Of a stretch of DNA of 64,000 nt, positions 41,565 through 50,887 are shown in pieces. This stretch comes from Variovorax sp. dw_308. GTDB taxonomy: Bacteria; Pseudomonadota; Gammaproteobacteria; Burkholderiales; Burkholderiaceae_C. Under the pieces are notes generated by a model. That model was given only the letters and a program-made list of their open reading frames with translations, was not told where the DNA came from and made no database searches. Position 1 is the stretch's first letter. Every line of letters begins with the position of its first letter. Where the stretch lies: NCBI RefSeq assembly GCF_019207085.1, contig NZ_JAATOM010000005.1, forward strand, positions 124,001 through 188,000, given 5' to 3'. Made by a program: the position numbers and the translations under genes.

Positions 41565-42695
41565 TTATTTGCGCGTGACCTGGCCGTCCTGCGTCATGCG
41601 GCAGGCGGCGACGATGTCGTCCTCGAGGTCGATCTTGAGTGCGCCCTCCTTGGTGATGACCAGCTTCAGGAAGTCGAGCACGTTGCGCGCATAGAGGGCC
41701 GATGCGTCGGCCGCCACGAGCGCGGCGAGATTGGTCTCGCCCACCAGGGTCACGCCATGCTTGATCACCGTCTTGTCCGCTTCCGACAGCGGGCAGTTGC
41801 CACCGATGCCATCCGGCCCCTTGCCGGCCGCGATGTCCACGATGACCGAGCCGGCCTTCATCGACTTGACCATGTCCTCGGAGATGAGCGTGGGCGCCGC
41901 ACGGCCCGGGATCAGCGCGGTGCTGATCACGATGTCGGCCAGCGCCACGCGCTTGGCCACCTCGACCTGCTGGCGCGCCAGCCAGCTCGGCGGCATCGGC
42001 TTGGCATAACCCCCGACGCCGACGGCGGCTTCCTTCTCTTCGTCGGTGTCGTAGGAGACCTCGATGAACTTGGCGCCCAGCGATTCGATCTGCTCCTTGA
42101 CGCTGGGCCGCACGTCGCTGGCCTCGATCACCGCGCCCAGGCGCTTGGCGGTGGCAATGGCCTGCAGGCCGGCCACGCCCACGCCGAGGATCACGACACG
42201 CGCGGCCTTCACCGTGCCGGCCGCCGTCATCAGCATCGGGAAGAAGCGCTGGTATTTGTCGGCCGCAATCATCACGGCCTTGTAGCCGGCGATGTTGGCT
42301 TGCGAAGAGAGCACGTCCATGCTCTGGGCCCGGGTGGTGCGGGGCGCGGCTTCGAGCGCGAAGCTGGTCAGGCCGGCGCTGGCCAGGCGCTGCAGGCCTG
42401 CGGCGTCGAAGGGGTTGAGCATGCCGATGACGACGGTGCCGGGCTTCATGCGCGCGGCTTCGGCATCGTTGGGGGTGCGCACCTTCAGCACGATGTCCGC
42501 GGCATAGGCGCCATCGGCGTCGGTGATCTCGGCGCCTGCCGCCTGGTAGGCCGCGTCGGTGACGCTGGCGGCCACGCCGGCACCGGACTGGACCCGGACG
42601 GTGTGGCCTTGCGCCGTGAGTTTTTTAGCCGTTTCGGGCGTGACCGCCACTCGGGTTTCGCCCTCGGCGGTTTCGCCGGGCACACCAATCAGCAT
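41565..42695 (-). CDS. pntAA: NAD(P) transhydrogenase subunit alpha part 1
   Basis: A 376-residue soluble NAD(H)-binding domain I, related to alanine dehydrogenase. It starts MLIGVPGETAEGETRVAVTP and contains the Rossmann glycine motif VVILGVGVAGLQAIATAKRL and YAKPMPPSWLARQQVEVAKR. GAGGAG lies before the ATG. It is the first gene of the pntAA-pntAB-pntB operon (16 bp gap to pntAB) and is divergent from the response regulator at 43004. Confidence 0.96.
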   Translation of the reverse strand: MLIGVPGETAEGETRVAVTPETAKKLTAQGHTVRVQSGAGVAASVTDAAYQAAGAEITDADGAYAADIVLKVRTPNDAEAARMKPGTVVIGMLNPFDAAGLQRLASAGLTSFALEAAPRTTRAQSMDVLSSQANIAGYKAVMIAADKYQRFFPMLMTAAGTVKAARVVILGVGVAGLQAIATAKRLGAVIEASDVRPSVKEQIESLGAKFIEVSYDTDEEKEAAVGVGGYAKPMPPSWLARQQVEVAKRVALADIVISTALIPGRAAPTLISEDMVKSMKAGSVIVDIAAGKGPDGIGGNCPLSEADKTVIKHGVTLVGETNLAALVAADASALYARNVLDFLKLVITKEGALKIDLEDDIVAACRMTQDGQVTRK

Positions 42696-43003
42696 AGTTT
42701 TTCTCCTCGGGCCAAGCGCCTCGGTTCCTCGATGACATTCGGCGCAGACTTTAACTGAAGGGCCCCTCCTGTCACTCTTTGTGCTGCATTTGAACGGTCG
42801 GCTACATATTTGATAGTCAATGTGCCGGTTGCGGTTTAATGCAGTTGGGGGTGGAAATTGGTACTTTTGACTAATTCTGACCGTAGTTGACGTTTGACGC
42901 CGCGCTTCGTGCGGAAGTTGACAGTTGAAATCGGTCGGGAGTCTGTCGCGTCACAAAGACAACCCCTAGACTCGGAAGTTCTAATAAAACGCAAGGGATT
43001 GGA
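42696..43003. promoter_or_regulatory. Divergent control region between pntAA and the response regulator
   Basis: These 308 bp hold no convincing gene. The half nearer the regulator is clearly less GC-rich than the surroundings and contains several TTGAC or TTGAA words on the plus strand (42867-42871, 42887-42891, 42894-42898, 42918-42922, 42925-42929), two of them as pairs spaced 7 bp apart flanking a small hairpin (CCGC-GCTTCGT-GCGG). TTGACA at 42918-42923 could also be a -35 box. The pattern suggests binding by an OmpR-type regulator, possibly the adjacent gene product. Confidence 0.45.
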
Positions 43004-43744
43004 ATGCGAATCGCAGCGCTCGATGACGAGCCGTCTCAGCTCGAGCTGATACGGCACACGATGGAAGGCATCGGACACGAATGCCATGGATACACCGAAG
43101 GGAAGACACTGCTGCGCGATCTACGCCAGCAAAGCTTCGACCTGCTGATCCTTGACTGGACGCTGCCGGAAGTCTCCGGCCCGACGATCGTCAAGTGGAT
43201 TCGCCAGGACCTCGCCAGCCGACTGCCCATCCTGTTCGTGACCAACCGTCGCGAAGAAGCCGACATGGTCGAAGGCCTCACGGCCGGCGCCGACGACTTC
43301 ATGGTCAAGCCGATCCGCGTGGGCGAACTCGAGGCGCGCGTCAAGGCGCTGCTGCGCCGCGCATACCCCAGCCAGCACGAGGCCGAGGTGCTGTTCGGGC
43401 CTTACCACTTTCATCTCAATTCGCGCACGCTGCACGTCAACGGCGCACCGATCGAACTGAAACACCGCGAATACGAACTCGCGCTGTTCCTGTTCCAGAA
43501 CATCGGCCGCCTGCTGTCGCGCGAGCATCTGCGCGAGGCGGTGTGGGGCATGGGTCCGGACGCGCCGTCGCGCTCGCTCGACACGCACATGTCGCGCCTG
43601 CGCACCAAGCTCGACCTGCGCCCGTCGAACGGCTTCCTGCTGTCGGCTGTCTATGGCCTTGGCTATCGCCTCGAAGCCATCGACGTCGATTCGCTCGGCG
43701 CCATGCCGGCGAGCCAACCGGGCTCCCTCAGCGCAATCGCCTGA
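43004..43744 (+). CDS. OmpR-family response regulator
   Basis: A 246-residue two-component regulator. The receiver has the acidic pair Asp7-Asp8, the phosphoacceptor Asp51 in LLILDWTLPEVSG, Thr80 in ILFVTNR and Lys102 in FMVKPIRVGE. The C-terminal winged helix includes ELKHREYELALFLFQNIGRL and SRSLDTHMSRLRTKLDLRPS then VYGLGYRLE. A short tail follows. The gene ends 7 bp before the LysM/FecR gene and is probably cotranscribed with it and with the CHASE2 histidine kinase, the most likely partner. Confidence 0.93.
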   Translation: MRIAALDDEPSQLELIRHTMEGIGHECHGYTEGKTLLRDLRQQSFDLLILDWTLPEVSGPTIVKWIRQDLASRLPILFVTNRREEADMVEGLTAGADDFMVKPIRVGELEARVKALLRRAYPSQHEAEVLFGPYHFHLNSRTLHVNGAPIELKHREYELALFLFQNIGRLLSREHLREAVWGMGPDAPSRSLDTHMSRLRTKLDLRPSNGFLLSAVYGLGYRLEAIDVDSLGAMPASQPGSLSAIA

Positions 43745-43751
43745 GCTGTCC

Positions 43752-45455
43752 ATGTCCACGCCAGGCTGGTCACGCGCGGCTGCCGCGTTCGCGCTGACGA
43801 TGGTGCTGGGAGGCACCGGCGCGTGGGCAGCCCCCCCGGGTTTCGTTCAGCACCGCGTGACCGCGGGCGAAACCCTCGCGTCCATCGGCGAGCGCTACCT
43901 GCGCACGCCCACCCTGTGGCGCGATCTGCAATCGATCAACAACATTGCCGATCCGCAGAAGCTCGTTCCCGGCAGCATCGTGAAGTTGCCGCGCCGCCTG
44001 GTGCGTCCGGCCGGCATGGCCGTGGCGCAGGTCGAGTTTGTGCAGGGCGCGACCACCGGCACCATGCACGCGGGCAAGGAAGCGGCTGCACCTGCGCCAG
44101 CGCCGACACCCCTTGCCGCAGGCGACGCAGTCACCGAGGGCACCAGGCTCAGCGTCCCCGAGGACGGCTATCTCCGGCTCAAGCTGGCGGATGGCTCGGT
44201 GGTGCGGGTGCTGGCCGATTCCGACGTGGAACTCAAGCGCCTGCGCGGCAAGCGCCCCGGGGCTTCGTACCAGTCGGTGATCGAGGTGCAGAAGGGCAAG
44301 GTCGAATCCGAAGTGGCGCCGCAACCCCGGGGCCGGACCTTCGAGGTGCAGGCGCCCGGCGCGGTTGCCAGCGTGCGCGGCACGCGCTTCGATGTCGCCG
44401 TCGGCCATGAAGGGCAGATGTGCGCCGCGGTCACCGAAGGCACGGTGCTGATGAAGCCGCGCAAGGCGCGCAGGAACGGCAAGACGGCCATGGTGGCGGC
44501 CGGGCAAGGGGCCGTGTTCGACGGCAAGGGCCAACTGAGTTCGCGCCAGTCGCTGCCCGGTGCGCCCGACCTCACGCCCTTGCCGCAGGAATTCCAGGAT
44601 CCCGACGCGCTCACGCTGGCCATGGCGCCCCTGACCGTGACGGGCAGCGGCTACGAAGTGCGCATCGCACGCGACGAGCGCCTGCACGAGGTGGTGCGCA
44701 ATGGCGTCTTCCAGAGCGAGAAGGTGAAGTTCGCGGCGCTCGAGGATGGCGACTACACGGTCGGCGTCCGGACGATCAATCCCGACGGCCTGGCCGGACC
44801 GGAGTCGCACCGTGCGATCCGCGTGCATGCCAACCCGGTGCCGCCGCTCTACCAGAGTCCCGCGCCGGGCGGCCGGGTCATCAGCGAAGCCGGGCAACTG
44901 GTCTGTTCGGAGGTGGCGGGCAGTGGCGGGGTGCTGTTCGAGGTGGCGAGCGATGCCGACTTCCGCAACGTCCGTCTGCATGAGGTGCGCGCGGGCGATT
45001 GCCGCATCGGCATCGCGGGGCTGCCCGCCGGCGACTACTGGTGGCGCGTGGCTTCGCTGCCGAGAGGCGGCGGGGAAGCGCAACGCGGGCCCTTCGCAGC
45101 AGGGCAGGCGTTTACTGTTGCCGTGGCGCCCTCCACCGGCGTCGTGGACATCGACGACAGCGGCGAGAGCCCGACCCTGCACTGGCAAGCAGGCTCCGCC
45201 GACAAATTCCGCGGCCAGTTGGCGCGGGACGAGGCCTTTACCCAACTGGTGGCGGATGTCGAACTGGCATCACCCGCCTGGACCTTGAGCGGCCAACCGC
45301 GCGGCCAATACTTCGTGCGCTTGCAGGCACGCGATGCAGACGGGCTGGCCGGGCCGTTCTCGCCGGCACGCCGGGTCCGCATCGGCGCGGTGGTGCGCAG
45401 CGGCTTTGGCGACGGACTGACGACGAGCGACGGCGCGCCCATCGAGCGGCCGTAG
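43752..45455 (+). CDS. Exported LysM/FecR-domain protein
   Basis: A 567-residue envelope protein. A Sec signal peptide (SRAAAAFALTMVLGGTGAWA) is followed by a LysM module (about residues 33-80: VTAGETLASIGERYLRTPTL, then LVPGSIVKLP) likely to bind peptidoglycan. Next is a FecR-like beta domain (about 115-235: VPEDGYLRLKLADGSVVRVL, FEVQAPGAVASVRGTRFDVA) and two or three fibronectin-like repeats to the C-terminus, recognisable from the repeated pattern NPDGLAGPESHR and DADGLAGPFSPARR. The ATG at 43752 is taken because the signal peptide starts there. Lying between a response regulator and a sensor kinase, it may sense or transmit a cell-wall signal; its biochemical role is unknown. Confidence 0.85.
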   Translation: MSTPGWSRAAAAFALTMVLGGTGAWAAPPGFVQHRVTAGETLASIGERYLRTPTLWRDLQSINNIADPQKLVPGSIVKLPRRLVRPAGMAVAQVEFVQGATTGTMHAGKEAAAPAPAPTPLAAGDAVTEGTRLSVPEDGYLRLKLADGSVVRVLADSDVELKRLRGKRPGASYQSVIEVQKGKVESEVAPQPRGRTFEVQAPGAVASVRGTRFDVAVGHEGQMCAAVTEGTVLMKPRKARRNGKTAMVAAGQGAVFDGKGQLSSRQSLPGAPDLTPLPQEFQDPDALTLAMAPLTVTGSGYEVRIARDERLHEVVRNGVFQSEKVKFAALEDGDYTVGVRTINPDGLAGPESHRAIRVHANPVPPLYQSPAPGGRVISEAGQLVCSEVAGSGGVLFEVASDADFRNVRLHEVRAGDCRIGIAGLPAGDYWWRVASLPRGGGEAQRGPFAAGQAFTVAVAPSTGVVDIDDSGESPTLHWQAGSADKFRGQLARDEAFTQLVADVELASPAWTLSGQPRGQYFVRLQARDADGLAGPFSPARRVRIGAVVRSGFGDGLTTSDGAPIERP

Positions 45456-45579
45456 CAGGCGACCTGTCACAGGCAATCGCCGGTGCCGCGAGCCGCTTTC
45501 ACAGGCTGTTGAACGGGACGCGCTGCAAATGAGGGACTTGTCCGGCTTGACCTAAGATCGCGCGCAGTGCCAACCCTCC

Positions 45580-47982
45580 ATGCCCTACCAGCCGCCTGCA
45601 TCCCCTGAGGCCAGTCGCCGCCAACGCTGGTGGCGCAGTTTGCGCAAGCGCGTTCCATGGTTGTTGCTGTCGGTCGGCATGCTCGCCTTCGTCGCGATCC
45701 TGGTGCTCTTGCAACCGCTGCCGCGCGTCGACCGCATGCTGCAGGACAACGCGCGTGCAGAGATCAGCCAGGCCCCCACGAATGAAATCGTGATCGTCGC
45801 GATCGACGAGAAAAGCATCGAGGCGATCGGCCGCTGGCCCTGGCGCCGCGCACTGCACGCCGAGTTGCTGCGCCGCATCGCGGCCGACGCGCCCCGCTGC
45901 ATCGGCCTCGACCTGCTGATGACCGAACCCGACACCGAGCACCCCGGCGACGACAGGGTGCTCGCCAACGGCATTTCAGACAGCGGCTGCGTCGTGCTGC
46001 CGATGGCGCTGCAGGTGCGCGGCGGCAAGACGCAATCCGAACTGCTGCCACTGCCGGCACTGGCCGACGCGGCGACGTCCATCGGCCACAGCCATGTGTC
46101 CATCGACGAAGACGGCGTGGCCCGCACCATCTACCTGCAGGAGGGCTTTGCGGGCCGGACCTGGCCTCACTTCACCAAGGCGATCGAAGACGCAGCCGAG
46201 GCCTATGCCAGGGGCACGCCATTGCCGCCCGCACCCAACCCGCACACCGTCGCGCGCGAACCGACCGGCCCATGGCTGCGCAGGGATCACCAGGTCGTCG
46301 TGTTCACCCGGGGCGATCCGCCCTTCAAGACCGTCTCGTACGTCGACGTCATCCGCGGGTTGGTGCCCAAGGGCACCTTCACGAACCACTACGTGCTGGT
46401 GGGCACCACGGCCGCCGGGTTGGGCGACCTGTATGCCACCTCGGCCACGTCGACCACCGGGCTGACGCCGGGCGTCACGATCTTCGGCAGCGTGCTGCAA
46501 GGCCTGATCACCGACAGGCAGGTGATCCTGGCGACCCCGCTGCAGGACCTCGCGTTCAACCTCGGCCCGTTGGTGGTGGCGCTGCTGGGCCTGCTGTGGC
46601 TGCGCCCGGTCGGCGTGGTGATCCTGATCTGCGCGATGCTTGCGCTGCGCCTGGGGCTGCATGCGTCGCGGCCGCTGATCGGTGTGCAGTTCGCGCCGGC
46701 AGCGGGCTTCTTCGGGCTGCTGCTGGTGTACCCGCTGTGGAGCCTGATGCGCCTCACCGCCGCCATCCGCTACCTGCGCTGGGGCACCGAGCAACTCAAC
46801 GAGGCGATGGCCGGCCTGCCGCCGATGCCGCTGCGCCCGCTGAGCGGCGACTTCCTGGACCGCGAGATGGCCGTGACCTCGCAGGCCGGCCTGCGCATGC
46901 GCGACCTGCAGCGTTTCATCCGCGACGGCATCGACCACCTGCCCGACGCGACCATGATCCTGAGCCGAGTCGGGGTGGTCTTCCTCGGCAACATCGCGGC
47001 GTCGCGGCACTGGCAGGCCGGGGCGAACGGGCTGGTCGGCCGCGACGCGCACGAGTTGCTGGCCGACCTGCGCTGGCGGACCACCGAGGCGCCGATGATG
47101 CCGCCGAGCTTGCTGGTGGGGCCCGACCCGAAGCCACTGCTCGGCGAGGGGCAGGATTCGCAGGGACGCTCCTTGCTGCTGCGTTGCGTGCCCTTCTACA
47201 ACGCCGGCAATTCGCACGCGGGCTGGATGGTGGCGCTGGTCGACATCACGCGCATGCGCCAGATCCAGAGCCAGCGCGACGAGGCGCTGCGCTTCATCTC
47301 GCATGACATCCGCGAGCCGAGCGCCGCCATCCTCACCATCCTGGAACTGCTGCGCGCCAGTCCGGGGGCTTTGAGCGACGAGCAGATCCAGCAGCGCATC
47401 CGGCGCCATGCCGAGACCGGGCTGGAACTGGCCGACGGCTTCGTCAACCTGGCGCGTGCCGAGGCGCAGCCTTTCCGCCCCGAGATGCTCGACGTCGCGA
47501 GCCTGCTGGAACAGACCATTGACGACGCCTGGGCGCAGGCCCGCAAGCGCAACGTGCGGATCGTGCTGGTGAACAGCGTCGACGAGGCCCTGTGCCTGGT
47601 CGACCGCAGCCTGCTCATGCGCGCGCTGAAGAATGTGCTGAGCAACGCCCTGAAGTATTCGCCGGCCGGCGCGGACCTGCGCTGCCACGTCATCGAGCGG
47701 CCCGGGCATTGGGCGCTGGCCATCCAGGACCAGGGGCCGGGCATTCCGGTGGCCATGCAGTCGCAGCTGTTCCAGCCCTTCCATCGCCTGCATAGCGAGT
47801 CGCACCCCGAGGTGCACGGCGTCGGCCTGGGCCTGTTGCTGGTGCGCACCGTGGTGCAGCGCCACGGCGGAAGCGTCGAGATCGACAGCGTGGAGAATGC
47901 GGGCTGCACCGTGACGCTGGTGCTGCCCAAACCCACCGCTGCGGAGCTTGCCGCACTCGGTGACGACAAGGAAGACCTATGA
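45580..47982 (+). CDS. CHASE2-domain sensor histidine kinase
   Basis: An 800-residue membrane kinase. An N-terminal transmembrane helix (VPWLLLSVGMLAFVAILVLL) leads to a large periplasmic CHASE2 sensor (about residues 50-320, with IVIVAIDEKSIEAIGRWPWR and GLDLLMTEPDTEHPGDDRVL), then three closely packed transmembrane helices, the usual CHASE2 order. A PAS-like region follows (about 435-565). The phosphoacceptor is His575 in EALRFISHDIREPSAAIL; the ATPase domain has the N box LKNVLSNALKYSP, G1 QDQGPGIP and G2 GVGLGLLLVRTVV. The DUF4019 gene overlaps its stop by 4 bp. The signal sensed by CHASE2 domains is not known. Confidence 0.92.
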   Translation: MPYQPPASPEASRRQRWWRSLRKRVPWLLLSVGMLAFVAILVLLQPLPRVDRMLQDNARAEISQAPTNEIVIVAIDEKSIEAIGRWPWRRALHAELLRRIAADAPRCIGLDLLMTEPDTEHPGDDRVLANGISDSGCVVLPMALQVRGGKTQSELLPLPALADAATSIGHSHVSIDEDGVARTIYLQEGFAGRTWPHFTKAIEDAAEAYARGTPLPPAPNPHTVAREPTGPWLRRDHQVVVFTRGDPPFKTVSYVDVIRGLVPKGTFTNHYVLVGTTAAGLGDLYATSATSTTGLTPGVTIFGSVLQGLITDRQVILATPLQDLAFNLGPLVVALLGLLWLRPVGVVILICAMLALRLGLHASRPLIGVQFAPAAGFFGLLLVYPLWSLMRLTAAIRYLRWGTEQLNEAMAGLPPMPLRPLSGDFLDREMAVTSQAGLRMRDLQRFIRDGIDHLPDATMILSRVGVVFLGNIAASRHWQAGANGLVGRDAHELLADLRWRTTEAPMMPPSLLVGPDPKPLLGEGQDSQGRSLLLRCVPFYNAGNSHAGWMVALVDITRMRQIQSQRDEALRFISHDIREPSAAILTILELLRASPGALSDEQIQQRIRRHAETGLELADGFVNLARAEAQPFRPEMLDVASLLEQTIDDAWAQARKRNVRIVLVNSVDEALCLVDRSLLMRALKNVLSNALKYSPAGADLRCHVIERPGHWALAIQDQGPGIPVAMQSQLFQPFHRLHSESHPEVHGVGLGLLLVRTVVQRHGGSVEIDSVENAGCTVTLVLPKPTAAELAALGDDKEDL

Positions 47983-48425
47983 ATCGGCCCCTGACGATCC
48001 CCATGCTGCTCGGCCTGTCGCTGCTCCTCGGCTGGCTGGCCCCGGCCGCCGCGCAGGAGGTGGAAGCCAGCGACATGGTGCGCGGCGGCATGCAGGTGAT
48101 CCAGATGGTCGACCAGGGCAAGACCGGCGAACTGTGGGACGGTGCCACGGCGGCGGCAAAGAAGCAGGTGGCCCGCAGCGAATTCATGGCGCAGATCTCC
48201 AAGGCGCGCGGCCCGCTGGGGGCGGCGGTGCAGCGCACCTGGGTCGCCGTCAACCGGCAGGTGGTGGCCGACAGCAATGCCGACGTGGCCGGGCAATACG
48301 TGAGCATCGAGTACGAAACCCGCTTCACCAACACGGCGGCCAACCGCAACTCGATGCGCGAGCTGGTGAGCTTTCACCTGGACCGCGACAAGATCTGGCG
48401 GTTCAGCGGTTACCTGCTGAGGTAG
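47979..48425 (+). CDS. Exported DUF4019-family protein
   Basis: A 148-residue protein with a Sec signal peptide ([20 protein letters not shown]) and a compact domain resembling DUF4019 ([20 protein letters not shown], then RTWVAVNRQ and [12 protein letters not shown], ending in [12 protein letters not shown]). It is predicted periplasmic. Its ATG overlaps the histidine kinase stop codon, so expression is coupled to the kinase and it is likely a working part of the same signalling unit. Its function is unknown. Confidence 0.75.
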   Translation: MNRPLTIPMLLGLSLLLGWLAPAAAQEVEASDMVRGGMQVIQMVDQGKTGELWDGATAAAKKQVARSEFMAQISKARGPLGAAVQRTWVAVNRQVVADSNADVAGQYVSIEYETRFTNTAANRNSMRELVSFHLDRDKIWRFSGYLLR

Positions 48426-48427
48426 CG

Positions 48428-48943
48428 ATGCACAAGCCCGAAGGCGCCATCAGCCAGGTGCGCTGGAAACCCAACGTGACCGTCGCGGCGGTGATCGAGC
48501 GCGACGGGCGCTTCCTGCTGGTGGAAGAGCACACGGGCGGTGGGCTGAAGCTCAATACGCCCGCCGGGCACCTGGACCCGGGCGAATCGCCGGCCGAAGG
48601 CTGCGCGCGCGAGACGCTGGAAGAGACGGCTCACCACTTCGCGCCGACGGCGCTGGTCGGCGTGTACATGGCGCGATTCCAGAAGCAGGCGGACGGCGAA
48701 GACATCACCTACATGCGCTTCGCCTTTGCCGGAGAACTCGGTGCCTTCGAGCCCGACCGCCCGCTCGACACCGGCATCGTGCGCACGCTGTGGCTCACCA
48801 TCGACGAACTCCGCGCCAGCACCAAGCGGCACCGCAGCCCGCTGCTGCTGCAATGCATCGAGGATTACCTGCGCGGCCAGCGCTATCCGCTCGGCCTGAT
48901 CCACGTCGATCCATCGGTGACGCAAGGCACCGCCCTCCGCTGA
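48428..48943 (+). CDS. Nudix hydrolase (NudJ-like)
   Basis: A 171-residue Nudix-fold hydrolase. The Nudix box is [20 protein letters not shown] then TAH, keeping the metal-binding REx2EE glutamates. The surrounding wording ([20 protein letters not shown], then [20 protein letters not shown]) resembles NudJ, a phosphatase acting on thiamine and nucleoside pyrophosphates. It follows the DUF4019 gene by 2 bp and precedes mnmA; nudJ beside mnmA is a frequent proteobacterial pairing. Confidence 0.9.
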   Translation: MHKPEGAISQVRWKPNVTVAAVIERDGRFLLVEEHTGGGLKLNTPAGHLDPGESPAEGCARETLEETAHHFAPTALVGVYMARFQKQADGEDITYMRFAFAGELGAFEPDRPLDTGIVRTLWLTIDELRASTKRHRSPLLLQCIEDYLRGQRYPLGLIHVDPSVTQGTALR

Positions 48944-49023
48944 AGCGCGCAGCGACCTGGGGGAGAGCCAAATTTCCCGCACGCGGGCACCGCCTTGGCC
49001 CGGGCTGGGACAATCCACGCCTC

Positions 49024-50133
49024 ATGAAAAAGCAACGCGTCGTGGTGGGTCTGAGTGGCGGGGTGGACTCCGCGGTCACGGCGCACCTGCTCAAGCAGCA
49101 GGGCCACGAGGTCATCGGCATCTTCATGAAGAACTGGGAGGACGATGACGACAGCGAATACTGCTCGTCGAACATCGACTTCATCGATGCGGCCAGCGTG
49201 GCCGACGTGCTGGGCATCGAGATCGAGCACGTCAACTTCGCGGCCGACTACAAGGACCGCGTCTTCGCCGAGTTCCTGCGCGAGTACCAGGCCGGCCGCA
49301 CGCCCAATCCCGACGTGCTGTGCAATGCCGAGATCAAGTTCAAGGCCTTCCTCGACCATGCGATGCGCCTGGGCGCCGGGAAGATCGCGACCGGCCACTA
49401 CGCCCGGGTGCGCCTGAACGAAGGCACGGGGCGGCACGAGCTCCTGAAGGGACTGGACCCGTCCAAGGACCAGAGCTACTTCCTGCACCGCCTGAACCAG
49501 GCGCAGCTGGCGAAGACGCTGTTCCCGGTCGGCGAGCTGCACAAGACCGAGGTGCGCCGCATCGCCGACGAGATCGGGCTGCCGAATGCGAAGAAGAAGG
49601 ATTCGACGGGCATCTGCTTCATCGGCGAGCGGCCCTTCCGGGAGTTCCTCAACCGCTACATCAGCAAGGCTCCGGGGCCGATCAAGGATGCCCGCGGACG
49701 GACCATCGGCGAGCACCAAGGGCTGAGCTTCTACACGCTGGGCCAACGGCAGGGCCTGGGCATCGGCGGCGTGAAGGAGAAGGGCGCGCAGCGCGGCGGC
49801 GGCGACCATTCGCCGTGGTTCGTCGCGCGCAAGGACATCGAGAAGAACACGCTGTGGGTGGTGCAGGGCCATGACCACCCGTGGCTCCTGAGCCATTCGC
49901 TGGAAGCCGATGACACGAGCTGGGTCGCCGGGCCTGCGCCTGTCGCCGGTGAATACGCGGCCAAGTCGCGCTACCGCCAGGCCGACGCGGGATGCGCACT
50001 CGCCGACGGGGCCAACGGCCGCATCCGGCTCGACTTTCAGCAGGCGCAATGGGCCGTCACGCCGGGGCAGTCGGCGGTGCTGTACGACGGCGAGGTATGC
50101 CTGGGCGGCGGCGTGATCGCACAGGCGAAATAG
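49024..50133 (+). CDS. mnmA: tRNA-specific 2-thiouridylase MnmA
   Basis: A 369-residue enzyme that makes the 2-thio group of wobble uridine 34 in Lys, Glu and Gln tRNAs. The PP-loop is [20 protein letters not shown]. The catalytic cysteines lie in [18 protein letters not shown] and [27 protein letters not shown] and [14 protein letters not shown] are further family blocks. The ATG at 49024 gives [13 protein letters not shown]; the longer open frame belongs to the end of the Nudix gene. A repeat element begins just after the stop. Confidence 0.97.
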   Translation: MKKQRVVVGLSGGVDSAVTAHLLKQQGHEVIGIFMKNWEDDDDSEYCSSNIDFIDAASVADVLGIEIEHVNFAADYKDRVFAEFLREYQAGRTPNPDVLCNAEIKFKAFLDHAMRLGAGKIATGHYARVRLNEGTGRHELLKGLDPSKDQSYFLHRLNQAQLAKTLFPVGELHKTEVRRIADEIGLPNAKKKDSTGICFIGERPFREFLNRYISKAPGPIKDARGRTIGEHQGLSFYTLGQRQGLGIGGVKEKGAQRGGGDHSPWFVARKDIEKNTLWVVQGHDHPWLLSHSLEADDTSWVAGPAPVAGEYAAKSRYRQADAGCALADGANGRIRLDFQQAQWAVTPGQSAVLYDGEVCLGGGVIAQAK

Positions 50134-50135
50134 CC

Positions 50136-50222
50136 CACCCCCGAATGCGCCTGCGGCGCTCCCCCTCAAGGGGGCGCACCCAGCGGCCCGGCGAAGCCGG
50201 TTCCGCGGGTGCCCCCGAACAT
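50136..50222 (+). repeat. Post-stop two-hairpin repeat, copy 3 (after mnmA)
   Basis: Contains TGCGCCTGCGGCGCT, then CCCCCTCAAGGGGG (50161-50174), then GCGGCCCGGCGAAGCCGG and TTCCGCGGGTG and finally CCCCCGAACA. The order and spacing match the elements after corA and fadD. The remainder of the 224 bp gap up to 50357 shows only a GAAGGAGAAGG ribosome site for the next gene. Confidence 0.8.
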
Positions 50223-50357
50223 GCATCGCCGTGCTCGCCCTGGCTCATTGAGCACCAACACCCTGCGCGGGCGTGGCGACCCGCACAAAAGCCCTGCGCA
50301 AGCGTTGGTCCTGCGAGTAGCATCGCCCGACGAGGCAACATTGAAGGAGAAGGCAAC

Positions 50358-50882
50358 ATGGCCAAGAGCGGACTATCCATACTCGACCCGTTGGAGATGT
50401 GGCGCGATGCGCTCGCGCAATGGGAAGGAACGGCCAACAAGGTGGCCGGCAAGCAGTTGAAGACGGAAGAGTTTTCGAAGGTGCTGCACACGGTCTCGGG
50501 CGCGACGCTCGGCATGCAGCAGGCCCTGGCCAAGGCCAACAAGTCGATGCTCAAGGAAATGAACCTCGCAAGCCGCGACGACCTCACCGAGATCGGCGAG
50601 CGCCTGCACCGCATCGAGGACATGCTGGAGTTCCTGTGCCGACAGGTCAGCGGCAAGGCACCCTCGTCCATGCCGGCGCCGATGCCGCCGCGCACCCGCG
50701 TGCCACCCACCCCCGCCGACGCGCCGGTTGCCGCGGCGCCGGCGGCGGAAGCGGCCACCACCCCCAAGGCCGCCGCCAGTGTCGCGCCCAAGGCTGCTGC
50801 CAAGCCTGCGGTCAAGGCCGCCGCCAAGCGTCCGGCCAAGGCGGCGCCTGCGAGCAAGCGTCCAGCGCGCAAGAAGGCCTGA
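50358..50882 (+). CDS. PhaE-like PHA synthase subunit with basic Ala/Lys/Pro tail
   Basis: A 174-residue protein preceding phaC by 5 bp. The N-terminal two thirds is helical (LDPLEMWRDALAQWEGTANK, then LASRDDLTEIGERLHRIEDM then LEFL), resembling the C-terminal part of PhaE, the activating subunit of class III PHA synthases, and the PhaM/phasin group. From about residue 95 the chain becomes low-complexity and strongly basic (repeats of AKPA, AAAKRPAKAA and PARKKA), like the DNA-binding tail of PhaM-type granule proteins. It is about half the length of classical PhaE. The role as PhaC activator and/or nucleoid tether is inferred from wording and position. Confidence 0.7.
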   Translation: MAKSGLSILDPLEMWRDALAQWEGTANKVAGKQLKTEEFSKVLHTVSGATLGMQQALAKANKSMLKEMNLASRDDLTEIGERLHRIEDMLEFLCRQVSGKAPSSMPAPMPPRTRVPPTPADAPVAAAPAAEAATTPKAAASVAPKAAAKPAVKAAAKRPAKAAPASKRPARKKA

Positions 50883-50887
50883 CCGCC

